A stretch of DNA of 64,000 bases from Rhodoferax sp. U11-2br (GCF_018619435.1 NZ_JAHFZF010000002.1:186001-250000), one strand, 5' to 3'. Shown: positions 44,562-53,860, counted from the first letter of the stretch. Notes: generated by a model from the sequence alone, not told the origin. Numbers and translations: made by a program.

Positions 44562-46928
44562 ATGGTGCACCCCCATTTTCGCCCCGCCCCTGTCGCCCTG
44601 GCCATGGCCTTGGCACTTGCCAGCCTGACTGGCACCGCTGTTGCCCAGTCTGCGGCACCCGCACCGATCGTCAGCCTCTCGCTCTCGGCGCAGCCCTTGG
44701 GTAGTGCGCTCAACCAACTTGCCCGCCAAGCCCGGCTGCAATTGCTGGTCAACCCCGCACTGGTGGACGGCAAACAGGCGCCAGCGGTACTGGGCAACCT
44801 GACGGTGCGCCAGGCACTGGGCCAATTGCTGGCTGGCAGTGGTTTGGTGGCGGACGTGAAAGGTGCGGAGGTCGTGGTTCGCCGTGATGTGCCACCGTCC
44901 GGTAGCGATGCCACTCTGGCGCCTGTGACCGTCACTTCACAAGCTGTCGGCCTGGCCACCAGCCTCAAGAGCAAAACCTCCTCTGGCGCATTGGGTAGTC
45001 GCAGTGTGTTGGATACGCCGTTCTCCATCAGCTCGGTCGGCAGCGACGAGTTGGAGGAGCGGCTGGTCACCACCACCGAGCAGGCCTTGCGCTACGACGC
45101 TTCCACACAGCTAACCGGTGGTGAATACGGCCAAAGTGCCTCGTTCAGTGTGCGCGGTCTGGGTCTGGACAGCAGCAACGGCTTCAAGGTCGACGGCCTG
45201 CCTGTGGCCAGCTGGGGCAACACCATGCCGATGGAGCCGTTTGAGCGGGTTGATCTGCTCAAAGGCTTGAGCGGCTTCATGTATGGCTTCGGTGCGCCCG
45301 GCGGCACCGTCAACTATGTTCTCAAGCGACCAACCGAGGAAACCCAAGCCAGTGTGGCCGTGGGCTACAAGTCTGGTTCACTCTGGTCTGAACACCTGGA
45401 CATGGGGGGGCGCTTCGGCGAGGACAAACGATTCGGCTACCGGTTTAACCTGGCCCATGAAGAAGGCGACACCTATGTCAATCGCGGCAAGCTGGACCGG
45501 ACAACGGTCTCGCTGGCCATGGACGCACGCCTCACCAACGACCTCACGGCGACGTTCGACGTGTTGTATTCAAAACGCCGGTCCAGCGGCAACAACTTCT
45601 GGGGTGTTGACCTGAGTGCGCTGCAAGCCATGCCGACGCCGGTCGACCCGACACTGGCCACTCAGCCAGAGGGTAGCTACTACAACACCGTTGACCGCAT
45701 TGCCACCGCTGGCCTGCAGTGGCGTTTCGCGCCCGACTGGAACGCCAATTTCTCCTGGCGCACCACGCGCCGGGACATCGACTACAACTACAGCACACTG
45801 TATGTGAACAACCTCAACGGCAACTACACCGCCGACCGAGGCGACTACCGCTTCGGTTCAGACTACGATGTGCTGCAAGCGATGGTCCAAGGTAAGTTGC
45901 ACACCAGCGGTATCGATCATGACCTGACCTTTGGTGTAGCGCGCCAGGAACTCACCACTCACTCAGACAGCGCGTCAAGCTACACCGCCAACATTGGCTC
46001 TGGCAACATCTACACCGACTCAACTCTCGCCATCACCGGCAGTGCGGCAGATCATCCGCTTTATAAGAGCAGCGTCATCACACAAACGGCATTGTTTGCC
46101 AGTGACACGCTGTCGTTCAACGACAAGTGGTCGCTGATCCTGGGCGCACGTTACACCAAGTTCGACCAGGTCAGCCTCAACCAGGCGGGTACCACAACAA
46201 AGCGTTATGAGCGCAACCCGCTCACGCCTACCGTCGCGCTGCTGTTCAAACCCAGCACCGACACCACGCTCTATGTGAGCGCTGTCGAGTCGCTGGAACA
46301 AGGTGGGACCGCCGGTGTGACAACCGCCAATGCGTATGAAGTGATGGGCCCGATCACGAGTCGGCAATACGAAGTGGGTTACAAAATCGAACACGGCAAC
46401 TGGAGCGGCTCCGCCGCACTGTTCTGGCTGGATCGCACGGCCGAATACACCAACGCCGCCAACTACTACGTCCAGGACGGCATCACACGCTACCAGGGTC
46501 TGGACATCAATGGCCGCCTGAGCCTGACACGTGATCTGTCGCTGGCAGGTGGTGTGATGCTGCTGGATTCAACCTATGTCCAAAACACTTCGGGGCTGGA
46601 AGGCAAACGCACCACCGGCACGCCGCATGTGCAGGCCGCACTGCGCGCCGATTGGCGGGTGGCCGGGGTACCTGGCCTGGGCCTGTCGCTGGGCGGCAAG
46701 TACGTCGGCTCAGCCGCGATGAACACCACCAACAGCTACAACATCGCAGCTTATACAGTGCTCGAAGCAGGCGCCAATTACGTCACACGCATCAGCGGCA
46801 AGGAGGTGACCTTCACCGGTGCGATCCAGAACCTGGCTGACCGCCAGTACTGGGTTTACAACGGTGACAACTACGCGGTGCCCGGTGCACCGCGTACGCT
46901 GAGCCTGTCGGCACGGATGGCGTTCTGA
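44562..46928 (+). CDS. TonB-dependent siderophore receptor with signalling domain (FecA/FpvA type)
   Basis: 788 aa outer-membrane receptor. Signal peptide ends at AVAQ, an STN signalling domain follows (SLSAQPLGSALNQLARQARL), then a TonB-box-like TLAPVTVTS, the plug (SISSVGSDELEERLVTTTEQ, VRGLGLDSSNGFKVDGLPV, GAPGGTVNYVLKRPT) and a 22-strand barrel ending RTLSLSARMAF. The plug motifs are of the ferric-siderophore class. GGAG is 11 nt from the ATG. Confidence 0.93.
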   Translation: MVHPHFRPAPVALAMALALASLTGTAVAQSAAPAPIVSLSLSAQPLGSALNQLARQARLQLLVNPALVDGKQAPAVLGNLTVRQALGQLLAGSGLVADVKGAEVVVRRDVPPSGSDATLAPVTVTSQAVGLATSLKSKTSSGALGSRSVLDTPFSISSVGSDELEERLVTTTEQALRYDASTQLTGGEYGQSASFSVRGLGLDSSNGFKVDGLPVASWGNTMPMEPFERVDLLKGLSGFMYGFGAPGGTVNYVLKRPTEETQASVAVGYKSGSLWSEHLDMGGRFGEDKRFGYRFNLAHEEGDTYVNRGKLDRTTVSLAMDARLTNDLTATFDVLYSKRRSSGNNFWGVDLSALQAMPTPVDPTLATQPEGSYYNTVDRIATAGLQWRFAPDWNANFSWRTTRRDIDYNYSTLYVNNLNGNYTADRGDYRFGSDYDVLQAMVQGKLHTSGIDHDLTFGVARQELTTHSDSASSYTANIGSGNIYTDSTLAITGSAADHPLYKSSVITQTALFASDTLSFNDKWSLILGARYTKFDQVSLNQAGTTTKRYERNPLTPTVALLFKPSTDTTLYVSAVESLEQGGTAGVTTANAYEVMGPITSRQYEVGYKIEHGNWSGSAALFWLDRTAEYTNAANYYVQDGITRYQGLDINGRLSLTRDLSLAGGVMLLDSTYVQNTSGLEGKRTTGTPHVQAALRADWRVAGVPGLGLSLGGKYVGSAAMNTTNSYNIAAYTVLEAGANYVTRISGKEVTFTGAIQNLADRQYWVYNGDNYAVPGAPRTLSLSARMAF

Positions 46929-46936
46929 GGCGAGCC

Positions 46937-47218
46937 GTGACAGGGGGACCTGGTCAACGTCTTGCCGTGCGCGTGCTGCTGGCGGTCTTCGCCGGCTATG
47001 CGTTGGCCTCGGCCTTCGCCATGGCGTTGCCGTCGCTGTTGCCCAAGCCGCGCGCGCAGGCCGTGCTGACGGCCACACTGCTGGGTTTTGTGGTGCATCT
47101 GGTGGCGGCACTTTGGGTGTTCACTGAGCCCGACTTGCGGCGTGTGGCTGCGGGCCTGCTGTTGCCCGCTGTCCTGCTGACAGCTCTGGGCTTGGCGCTG
47201 CAGCAGACTGCCACATGA
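46937..47218 (+). CDS. DUF3649 small membrane protein of the iron-uptake set
   Basis: 93 aa, three membrane helices, GTG start with GAGG 6 nt upstream. Sits 8 nt after the receptor and overlaps the PepSY gene (ATGA). Matches the small membrane protein that commonly accompanies PepSY reductases; function unknown. Confidence 0.75.
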   Translation: MTGGPGQRLAVRVLLAVFAGYALASAFAMALPSLLPKPRAQAVLTATLLGFVVHLVAALWVFTEPDLRRVAAGLLLPAVLLTALGLALQQTAT

Positions 47219-48906
47219 GGGCGACACACCTGCCTGAAACCGGGGCGGCGACGGGCGGCTTGCGCCAGGCGATGGCCTGGCTACATACCTGGTGTGGCCT
47301 GTGGTTCTCATGGCTGCTGTTTGCGGTATTCCTGACGGGGTCGTTGGCGGTTTTCGAGGAGCCGATCACCCACTGGATGTCGCCCGAACACCATGCCGAA
47401 GAAGAAGCAGAAGAAGCTGCCCGCGCCTCTTTGCCAGCCACCGCCCCGGTTGCCAGCCGGGCCCAGCGCCTGGCCTACGCCAGCGACTACATGGCCCAAC
47501 ACCACCCCAGCAAAGACATGTGGGAGATCTGGCCAGCCGATGCCGAAGGTGGCGGTGAACTCAAGGTGTATTGGTTCGATGACCAGCACCGTTATGCCCA
47601 GGCCAAGTTGGCTGCCAACACTGGTGCGCCACAACCCGAACCACCCCCGGCGCTGCCTGCGCGCGGCACCTTGGGCGGGCAGCATTTCGTCGATTTTCAT
47701 TACAACCTGCACAGCGGCACATTGGGTCTGTGGGTGGTGGCCTTCGCCGCCATGGTGATGTTGGCGGCGCTGGTTTCTGGTGTCATCACTCACAAACGCA
47801 TCTTCAAAGACTTTTTCACCTTTCGGCCGAAAAAGGGCCAGCGCAGTTGGCTGGATGCACACAACGCCGTGGCCGTGCTGAGTTTGCCGTTCCAGTTCAT
47901 GATCGCCTACACCGGCATCGTCTTCACTGCGACCACCTACTTGCCAGCCGGTGTCTGGGCGCACTATGGCAACGACACAGGAGCGCACCTGCGTTACACA
48001 ACTGAGTTGAGCGCGCCGGGACTGCAGCCACGTAGCGGGAGACCTTTGCCCGTACCCGCGCTGGATCCGTTCGCGGCGCAGGCTGAAGCCTTGATAGGAC
48101 AGCCGGTGCGTGCTGTGGTGGTGGATCATCCGGGAGATGCCAGCATGCGCATCAGCGTTTATGGCTGGAACGATCCAGAGGATCTGGTGCGGCGTATGTC
48201 AGACACCACCGGCATGGTGGCATTTGCACCCGATGGCAGGGTGCTGCAGCTGCGGCTACCAGGGGGCAGTGCCGATGGCAGCGCCAGCTTCGTCAGCCAG
48301 GTCATGAGCAACCTGCACATGGCCGGATTGGGCGGATGGCCCATGAAGTGGCTGTATTTCCTGTGCGGCCTGGCCGGTACCGCCATGATGGGCACGGGCG
48401 CGGTGCTGTTCATGGTCAAGCGGCGCAACAAGTCCTTGCACGAGTTCGGCGGACAAACCGCGCAGGTGTACCGATGCATCGAGGCGCTCAACATCGCGGC
48501 CATCACCGGCCTGGCGCTCGCCTGCATCGGCTACCTCTGGGCCAACCGGCTGTTGCCGCTGATGATCGAGCAGCGCGCCAGCTGGGAATTGCGGGTCTTC
48601 TTCGGCATCTGGCTGGTGACACTCGTCCACGCATGGTTACGGCCACCACACACGGCTTGGCGTGAGCAACTCTGGACCTTGGCGACAGCGTGCCTGCTGC
48701 TGCCACTGCTCAACGGGCTGACAACGGGTGAGCACCTTGTCACCGAAATGGCACGCGGCGACTGGGAAAGCGCGGGGGTTGAACTCACCAGCATGGCCTT
48801 CGGCCTGCTGGCTGGCTGGGGCGCACTGCTGCTGCGCACAGGCAAGGCAGGGCAGCCGCGTCGTACGGTACACCCCTCTCTGGGTCCAGCCGGAGAGAGA
48901 CCATGA
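47215..48906 (+). CDS. PepSY-associated membrane protein (ferric-siderophore reductase-like)
   Basis: 563 aa with four or five membrane helices in PepSY-TM order: a first helix at WLHTWCGLWFSWLLFAVFLTG, periplasmic domain, HYNLHSGTLGLWVVAFAAMVML, IAYTGIVFTA, then MSNLHMAGLGGWPMKWLYFLCG. Conserved His on the helices suggest heme binding and iron reduction after import. Overlaps both neighbours. Confidence 0.87.
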   Translation: MRATHLPETGAATGGLRQAMAWLHTWCGLWFSWLLFAVFLTGSLAVFEEPITHWMSPEHHAEEEAEEAARASLPATAPVASRAQRLAYASDYMAQHHPSKDMWEIWPADAEGGGELKVYWFDDQHRYAQAKLAANTGAPQPEPPPALPARGTLGGQHFVDFHYNLHSGTLGLWVVAFAAMVMLAALVSGVITHKRIFKDFFTFRPKKGQRSWLDAHNAVAVLSLPFQFMIAYTGIVFTATTYLPAGVWAHYGNDTGAHLRYTTELSAPGLQPRSGRPLPVPALDPFAAQAEALIGQPVRAVVVDHPGDASMRISVYGWNDPEDLVRRMSDTTGMVAFAPDGRVLQLRLPGGSADGSASFVSQVMSNLHMAGLGGWPMKWLYFLCGLAGTAMMGTGAVLFMVKRRNKSLHEFGGQTAQVYRCIEALNIAAITGLALACIGYLWANRLLPLMIEQRASWELRVFFGIWLVTLVHAWLRPPHTAWREQLWTLATACLLLPLLNGLTTGEHLVTEMARGDWESAGVELTSMAFGLLAGWGALLLRTGKAGQPRRTVHPSLGPAGERP

Positions 48907-49268
48907 ACCTGCTGCCCGCAACCGCACTGGCCCTGAGCTTGGCCTACGCAGGCATGGCTGGACTGTGTATGGCCATGGACCGCCACCATGAACAGCTTAC
49001 AGGGCGCCGCGACGTGCCGTTTCGCCTACGTTGGGCGCTGCGGCTGTCAGCTGGTCTGTTGCTGCTCGCCTCATTACGCGTCTGCATCGACGGTTGGGGC
49101 CCAGGCGTCGGCTGGGTGGCCTGGCTGGGTTATCTGTCAACAGGCGCTTTGCTGGTGGCTGGCCTGTGGGCCTGGCGGCCACTACTGGCCATGGGCATCG
49201 CCGCGGCAGGTGGTGCCTGCAGTATGCTGGTATTTGTGGCGTCAACCCAGTCAAGCGTGCCAGCCTGA
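48903..49268 (+). CDS. DUF3325 membrane protein
   Basis: 121 aa, four membrane helices. The DUF3649-PepSY-DUF3325 trio is a recurring iron cluster. No activity known. Its last 18 bases overlap the end of the convergent lysE-type gene. Confidence 0.75.
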   Translation: MNLLPATALALSLAYAGMAGLCMAMDRHHEQLTGRRDVPFRLRWALRLSAGLLLLASLRVCIDGWGPGVGWVAWLGYLSTGALLVAGLWAWRPLLAMGIAAAGGACSMLVFVASTQSSVPA

Positions 49269-49910
49269 TATCCGTCCCATCACCATCGTGGCCAGCACCC
49301 CCATCGCCAACACAACCAACACCCCACCCGACACCCGCTCCAGCCACGGCAGTGTTTTGGAAAATTGGCTCAGAACCCTTTTGTTGCCTATGGCTGCTGC
49401 TATCAAAATATCCCACAACAGCACCACGCTGAACATCCACAGGCCGTAACCGATCTTGAGGGCCGGGCTGCTTTGGCTGGCACCCACCACGGTGGCCAGG
49501 CTGGCATAAAACAGCGCATTCTTCGGGTTCAGGATGCCCGACACAAAACCCATGCCCGCGCCTCGCCACCACAGGCGGACCGATGCGGCCGTTGGCCCGG
49601 TGCTGCGTGCCATCTGGCGCAACGGGCTGTGACCTGCATGGCGGATGAACATCACCCCCATGTACAGCAGGTACAGGCAACCGCCCAGCTGCAGCAGCAT
49701 AAAGAGCGCGTTCCCCGGCTGCAAGACGGAGACGCCGACAAACGCTGCCACGATGAACACCCCGTTGGCCAGCGCGATGCCCAGGCAAACCCCGGTTGCC
49801 ACGCGCCACCCAGCAGACACGCTGGTGCGGGCCACCAGAAAGAAATCCGGCCCGGGCGACAACAAGGCCAGAAAATGGGCCAGGGCAAGCATCACAAACG
49901 ACTGGATCAT
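49251..49910 (-). CDS. LysE/RhtB-family amino-acid exporter
   Basis: 219 aa, six membrane helices. MLALAHFLALLSPGPDFFLV is the LysE/RhtB N-terminal signature, followed by GILNPKNALFYASL. GAGGAAG lies 7 nt before the ATG. Substrate unknown. The AraC regulator directly upstream on the same strand may control it. Codons near AAIGNKRVLSQFSKT coincide with a dispersed repeat. Confidence 0.88.
   Translation of the reverse strand: MIQSFVMLALAHFLALLSPGPDFFLVARTSVSAGWRVATGVCLGIALANGVFIVAAFVGVSVLQPGNALFMLLQLGGCLYLLYMGVMFIRHAGHSPLRQMARSTGPTAASVRLWWRGAGMGFVSGILNPKNALFYASLATVVGASQSSPALKIGYGLWMFSVVLLWDILIAAAIGNKRVLSQFSKTLPWLERVSGGVLVVLAMGVLATMVMGRISGWHA
49371..49402 (-). repeat. Dispersed 32-bp repeat core, inside lysE-type gene
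   Basis: Minus strand reads TAGC, 20 nt, GGGTTCTG, continuing AGCCAATTTTCC, and is preceded by TATTTTGA. The 20-nt spacing and the outer flank (GCCAATTTT) match the intergenic copies, although the GGGCTAGA half is degraded. Confidence 0.5.
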
Positions 49911-50009
49911 GGTCCAACTTCCTCAAGAGCAAAGCCCCGGAGTCTGCCGCCCAGCGCTGCCGCTGTCTTGAAGAAAATTGCACCCTTGGGTGCCGGGCTG
50001 ACCTCGACA

Positions 50010-50837
50010 CTAGGCCCGGTAACGCCCAGGTGTCACACCCACATGGGCCTTGAACACACGCTGAAAATGCCCTTGGTCGGCAAAGCCCAGCCGGTAGGCG
50101 ATGTCGGCCAGCGGCTCACCTGCACGCAAGTGATGGCGGGCCTGGTTGATGCGTTGGTTCAGCTGGTAGGCATGGGGAGTCAAACCGGTGGCGTGGCGAA
50201 AGGCACGGATCAGCTGGTAACGGCTCATGTCGGCCATCTTGGCCAGCTCCGTCAACGAGATCAGGGCATCCGCCTCGTGTTGCACATGCGCCAGAAGGGG
50301 TTGCAATTTGTTGCGGCGGTGTTGGGTCAGGGACGGCGGCGAGGCTGGCTGTCCCTGGCTGACGCATTCACCCAGGAACTCGATCAGGGCGATTTCCTTC
50401 TCTGGCGCGCTGACGTCAGAAAACAAAACAGCATTGAGCTGGCAGAACTGCGCGTAGACACCGGCATCCCGGGTCAGCTGCACCGTCTGCAGTGGAGGCA
50501 CGCCGGATTCCTGCCACAGGGCCTGCAGCCAGCTGGCCTCCAGATGCAGCATCTGGTAACTCCAGGCTGTGTTGGGCAGGGGATTGCAGGCATGGACGTG
50601 GGCGGCTGGCACCCACACAACCGTGCCGGGTTGGATGACCGAGGGCCCTGTGCCTGCGCCGGTGAAACGGCTCGAACCCTGGTCCACCGCGCCCACAGAA
50701 AAGCTCGGGTGGCTGTGGGGTTTGTAACAGGCGCGGCTGTGGCAGGCCCGGCGGCTCTCGGCATACGGTAAGGCCGGGTCGCGCCAGAACTCGGCGCTGG
50801 CGGCAGAGGAAATGGGTATGGCTGGGCGGCTGGTCAT
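50010..50837 (-). CDS. AraC-family transcriptional regulator
   Basis: 275 aa. Cupin-like N-terminal sensor (HSHPSFSVGAVDQGSSRF, PGTVVWVPAAHVHACN) and two C-terminal HTH motifs (SLTELAKMADMSRYQLIRAF and LADIAYRLGFADQGHFQRVF). This AraC class is often linked to LysE exporters, as here (99 nt upstream of the exporter). Confidence 0.87.
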   Translation of the reverse strand: MTSRPAIPISSAASAEFWRDPALPYAESRRACHSRACYKPHSHPSFSVGAVDQGSSRFTGAGTGPSVIQPGTVVWVPAAHVHACNPLPNTAWSYQMLHLEASWLQALWQESGVPPLQTVQLTRDAGVYAQFCQLNAVLFSDVSAPEKEIALIEFLGECVSQGQPASPPSLTQHRRNKLQPLLAHVQHEADALISLTELAKMADMSRYQLIRAFRHATGLTPHAYQLNQRINQARHHLRAGEPLADIAYRLGFADQGHFQRVFKAHVGVTPGRYRA

Positions 50838-50843
50838 CGCGGA

Positions 50844-51776
50844 TCAGCAAGCCTCGCAGGCCAACACAGCGCTACTGGCTTCCCGGCGTGTGCGCTCGGT
50901 CAAGAACTCCAGGAACACACGGGTGCGCTCGGGCAGGAACTGCCGACTGGGCAGGGCCGCGTAAATGGCCAGGCGGCCAGTGATCCAGGGGCGCAGCACC
51001 CGGATCAGTTGGCCACTCGACAGGTAGGGGGCAGCCAGGTCCACCGCCACCGAGGTGATGCCCGCGCCATCCAGCACCGCCCGCATCAAGGTGTCGGTGT
51101 GGTTGCTCCACAGGACGGGCTGCACGGCCACATCCAGTGCCTCGTCCTGACGCGCCGAATTGAACAGGCGCCAGGTGCCTTGTGGTCGGCTCGACATGGT
51201 CAGGCGCAACACCTCATGGTGGGCCAGGTCTTGCGGAACCACAGGCACATTCTTGCGCTGGATGTAGGCGGGTGAGGCCACCAGGATGGCCTCAGTGGCG
51301 GAAATCTTGCGGGCAATCAGGTCGGCATCAAAGTCCGCCTCGGTGGGCAGCAAGGTGATGTCGTAGTCCTCAATCGGTGGCTCCTTGAACGAGGCCACCT
51401 CGATGTTGAGTTGGATCTTCGGATGTAACTGCCTGAAATCTGCAATCAGTGGCGCAAGCACATGGGTGGCCAACACCGGTGGTGCCAACACCCGCAAGAT
51501 GCCTTCGGGCTCGTGTGTTTGTGAACTGGCCAGGCTATCGGCTTCGTCAATGTCCTGCAGGATGAGGCGCACCCGCGCCAGATAAGCTTCACCCGCCACG
51601 CTGAGTGACAAACGCCGGGTGCTACGGTGTAACAAACGGGTGCCCAGATGGTCTTCCAGGTCAGCCACCAGGCGCGTCACCACCGCAGGCGAGATGTCGA
51701 GCGCGCGTGAGGCAGCCGCAAAGCCACCTTCGTCGATGACTTTTTGAAAAACCCGCATTGACAGCAATCGGTCCAT
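50844..51776 (-). CDS. LysR-family transcriptional regulator
   Basis: 310 aa. N-terminal HTH RVFQKVIDEGGFAAASRALD, then effector domain with LRVLAPPVLATHVLAPL. Resembles the LysR regulators commonly placed beside azoreductase or quinone reductase genes. Divergent from the DUF4148 gene, whose promoter region holds a TATTTCGCAAATA palindrome. Confidence 0.87.
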   Translation of the reverse strand: MDRLLSMRVFQKVIDEGGFAAASRALDISPAVVTRLVADLEDHLGTRLLHRSTRRLSLSVAGEAYLARVRLILQDIDEADSLASSQTHEPEGILRVLAPPVLATHVLAPLIADFRQLHPKIQLNIEVASFKEPPIEDYDITLLPTEADFDADLIARKISATEAILVASPAYIQRKNVPVVPQDLAHHEVLRLTMSSRPQGTWRLFNSARQDEALDVAVQPVLWSNHTDTLMRAVLDGAGITSVAVDLAAPYLSSGQLIRVLRPWITGRLAIYAALPSRQFLPERTRVFLEFLTERTRREASSAVLACEAC

Positions 51777-51808
51777 GGTGCCTCGAGATGAAATTTCAAG
51801 GCTTTGAT

Positions 51809-51821
51809 TATTTCGCAAATA
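51809..51821. promoter_or_regulatory. Candidate LysR operator (LysR/DUF4148 intergenic)
   Basis: TATTTCGCAAATA, perfect 5-3-5 palindrome 32 nt upstream of the LysR start. A near copy (TATTTCCCAAAT, 52500-52511) lies upstream of azoR, suggesting one regulator for both. Confidence 0.4.
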
Positions 51822-51979
51822 GCAACACAGCGATGACACAGACGCTATTTTTCTTCTTAAACAGAAACTTTACAGTTCATCCCATCGACGAAACACCTTC
51901 AACACCGTGTTTCGAAGAACCCGGACAGACCTCAAAAAATTGTCTGCCGAGATTTTTAAACTCTTTCAGGAAATTCATC

Positions 51980-52420
51980 ATGAACCGCAAAACACTCTCT
52001 GCTCTGACCCTCTCTTTGGCTGCTTTGGTGGCTGGCAATACATTCGCTGCCGACTTGTCCGCCCCCAAAACACGTGACCAAGTCCGTGCTGAATTGCTGG
52101 AAGCCCAACGCACCGGCAACATCCAGGCCAACGGTGATTCTGGCAAGTTGCTCAACGAGTTGTACCCCAACCAATACCCAGCCAAAGCCGTGACCCAAGG
52201 CAAGACCCGCGCCCAAGTGCTGGCCGAGTTGGCAGAAGCGCAACGCACGGGTGACATCGTGGCCGACGGTGACTCCGGCAAGTTGCTCAATGAGTTGTAC
52301 CCCAGCCAATACCCGGCCAAGGCTGTGACATCAAGCGTGACCCGTGCCCAAGTGCTGGCCGAGCTGGAACAAGCACAACGCAGTGGCGACGACTTCAGCA
52401 AGATCTACGGCCACCACTGA
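51980..52420 (+). CDS. DUF4148 secreted protein with tandem repeats
   Basis: 146 aa. Signal peptide (MNRKTLSALTLSLAALVAGN.., cleaved after FAA), then two full 45-residue repeats and a truncated third, each beginning TRxQVxAEL and containing ADGDSGKLLNELYPxQYP. The repeats are exactly 135 nt apart at DNA level (unit starts 52070, 52205, 52340). DUF4148 proteins are abundant in Burkholderiales; function unknown. Confidence 0.85.
   Translation: MNRKTLSALTLSLAALVAGNTFAADLSAPKTRDQVRAELLEAQRTGNIQANGDSGKLLNELYPNQYPAKAVTQGKTRAQVLAELAEAQRTGDIVADGDSGKLLNELYPSQYPAKAVTSSVTRAQVLAELEQAQRSGDDFSKIYGHH
52070..52420 (+). repeat. Three in-frame 135-nt tandem repeats in the DUF4148 gene
   Basis: Unit starts at 52070, 52205 and 52340, the last cut short after 81 nt. 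Near-identical DNA over much of each unit points to recent internal duplication. Confidence 0.85.
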
Positions 52421-52446
52421 GATAGCAGTGGCCGATCTGGCCACCA

Positions 52447-52466
52447 GGCCTGGGGAAACCCAGGCC
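52447..52466 (+). terminator. Perfect hairpin after DUF4148
   Basis: GGCCTGGG gaaa CCCAGGCC, a GNRA-type tetraloop hairpin 26 nt past the stop. No T-run follows, so it may stabilise mRNA or act as a weak terminator. Confidence 0.45.
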
Positions 52467-52471
52467 CATCA

Positions 52472-52558
52472 AGGGTTCATTGTTTCGAATTTGGAACAGT
52501 ATTTCCCAAATCAGCTGGTTATCAAAACATATCGCCAAAAATAGAATCAATGAACCCT
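52472..52558. repeat. Inverted repeat flanking the azoR promoter region
   Basis: AGGGTTCATTG at 52472-52482 and its perfect complement CAATGAACCCT at 52548-52558. The enclosed DNA is AT-rich and contains the TATTTCCCAAAT motif. It could be a long-stem mRNA leader or the trace of a small element. Confidence 0.55.
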
Positions 52559-52602
52559 CAGCACCGCTGTGCTGGGTTTTCCACCCAACCCGAGCTTTCA
52601 CC

Positions 52603-53214
52603 ATGAAATTACTGCATATCGACTCCAGCATCCTGGGCACCTACTCTGCTTCGCGCCAGCTCACCGCCGAGGTGGTGGCGCAGTGGCTCAAAGGGCATCC
52701 CGACACCACGGTTGAGTACCTCGACGTGGCCGCTAACCCGATTGCCCATTTTGGTGCTGATGCGCTGGCCATCAAAGGTGTGGCCCAAGCTGAGCCGACC
52801 GAGGCACAACGTGCCGAGAACGCCTTGTCTGAAAAGCTGGTGAGCCAGTTCCTGGCTGCCGATGTGATTGTGGTGGGCGCACCGTTTTACAACTTCTCCA
52901 TCCCGACCCAGCTCAAGGCCTGGATTGATCGACTGGCCCAGCCGGGCCGCACCTTCACCTACACCGACAAAGGTCCGACCGGTCTGGCCACCGGCAAGAC
53001 GGTGATCGTGGCCTCCACCCGTGGTGGTGCCTATTCCACCAGCGAAGGTGGCCAGGCCATGGAACACCAGGAAAGTTACCTGAAGGTGGTGTTTGGCTTC
53101 TTTGGCATCACCGACGTGCGCATCGTGCGCGCCGAAGGTCTGGCCATGGGTGATGCCGCCAAGGCCACAGCCATGAACGCGGCTCAAGGCGAGATCGCCA
53201 CCGCCGCCCACTAA
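52603..53214 (+). CDS. azoR: FMN-dependent NADH azoreductase
   Basis: 203 aa flavodoxin-fold enzyme reducing azo dyes and quinones. [17 protein letters not shown] binds FMN phosphate; [19 protein letters not shown] and STRGGAYS complete the site. The upstream LysR gene and shared palindrome suggest redox- or quinone-responsive control. Confidence 0.92.
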   Translation: MKLLHIDSSILGTYSASRQLTAEVVAQWLKGHPDTTVEYLDVAANPIAHFGADALAIKGVAQAEPTEAQRAENALSEKLVSQFLAADVIVVGAPFYNFSIPTQLKAWIDRLAQPGRTFTYTDKGPTGLATGKTVIVASTRGGAYSTSEGGQAMEHQESYLKVVFGFFGITDVRIVRAEGLAMGDAAKATAMNAAQGEIATAAH

Positions 53215-53273
53215 ACTGTCTGTGTTTCTTGGCTTGCCGCGCTGCTTGCGGCAGATTCACAGAGGTCCACAAC

Positions 53274-53801
53274 GTGCTCAGATCCCTTCATACCCTGTCT
53301 ACCCAACGCCGCTCCTGGTTGCTGCTGGCTGCCCTGGCGCTGGCGCTGGATGGCATCGCCCTGTTTTTACAACATGTGTTGCACGTCGAACCCTGCAACG
53401 AATGTATTTACATCCGTGCCGGGGTGCTGGGCATCGCGCTTGCCGGGCTGATCGGTGCCTTGGCCCCCAGATACTGGCCGATGCGGCTGCTGGCCTTGGT
53501 CGCCTGGGTGGGCGCCTTGGGCTGGAGTCTGTCGCGGGTGGTATTGCTGCTGGACCTGGAGCGCATCGTGGCTGCGGGCGGCGACGCCAGTTGCAAACGT
53601 TTCAAGGGTTTCCCGGACTGGCTGCCGCTGGAGCAATGGTTGCCCAATGTGTTTGAGCCACGGGCCATGTGTGGCACCGTGAGCTGGACCTTTCTGGGCG
53701 AGTCGGTCACGTTCTGGATCGGTATCGCTTTGGGCGGTATGGCCCTGCTGGCTGCTGCGGTGGTTGTGGCGCAAGTGTGGCCCAACAAGGGGCGTGCGTA
53801 G
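53274..53801 (+). CDS. dsbB: Disulfide bond formation protein B
   Basis: 175 aa, four membrane helices. First periplasmic loop Cys pair is EPCNECIYIR (CNEC rather than the common CxLC), second loop Cys are in DASCKRFKGF and PRAMCGTV. Reoxidises DsbA using quinone. Starts at GTG 53274 with AGAGG 8 nt upstream; no in-frame ATG fits. Confidence 0.9.
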   Translation: MLRSLHTLSTQRRSWLLLAALALALDGIALFLQHVLHVEPCNECIYIRAGVLGIALAGLIGALAPRYWPMRLLALVAWVGALGWSLSRVVLLLDLERIVAAGGDASCKRFKGFPDWLPLEQWLPNVFEPRAMCGTVSWTFLGESVTFWIGIALGGMALLAAAVVVAQVWPNKGRA

Positions 53802-53816
53802 GCGGGTAGAGCTGGC

Positions 53817-53860
53817 CTAAGCCAGGACTAAGTTTTCCCTAAGGCCGTCCTAAGTTGGCG
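53817..53860 (+). promoter_or_regulatory. Four 11-bp-phased CTAAG repeats (OmpR/PhoB-family operator)
   Basis: CTAAG begins at 53817, 53828, 53839 and 53850, each followed by six variable bases. Exact 11-bp phasing is the binding format of winged-helix response regulators (PhoB, PmrA/QseB class). A TACAGT at 53865 could be the -10, placing the last repeat over the -35. Confidence 0.7.

Noticed and set aside
52070-52420. CRISPR-like repeat array
   Set aside because: Units are 135 nt, in frame and continuous, with no spacers.
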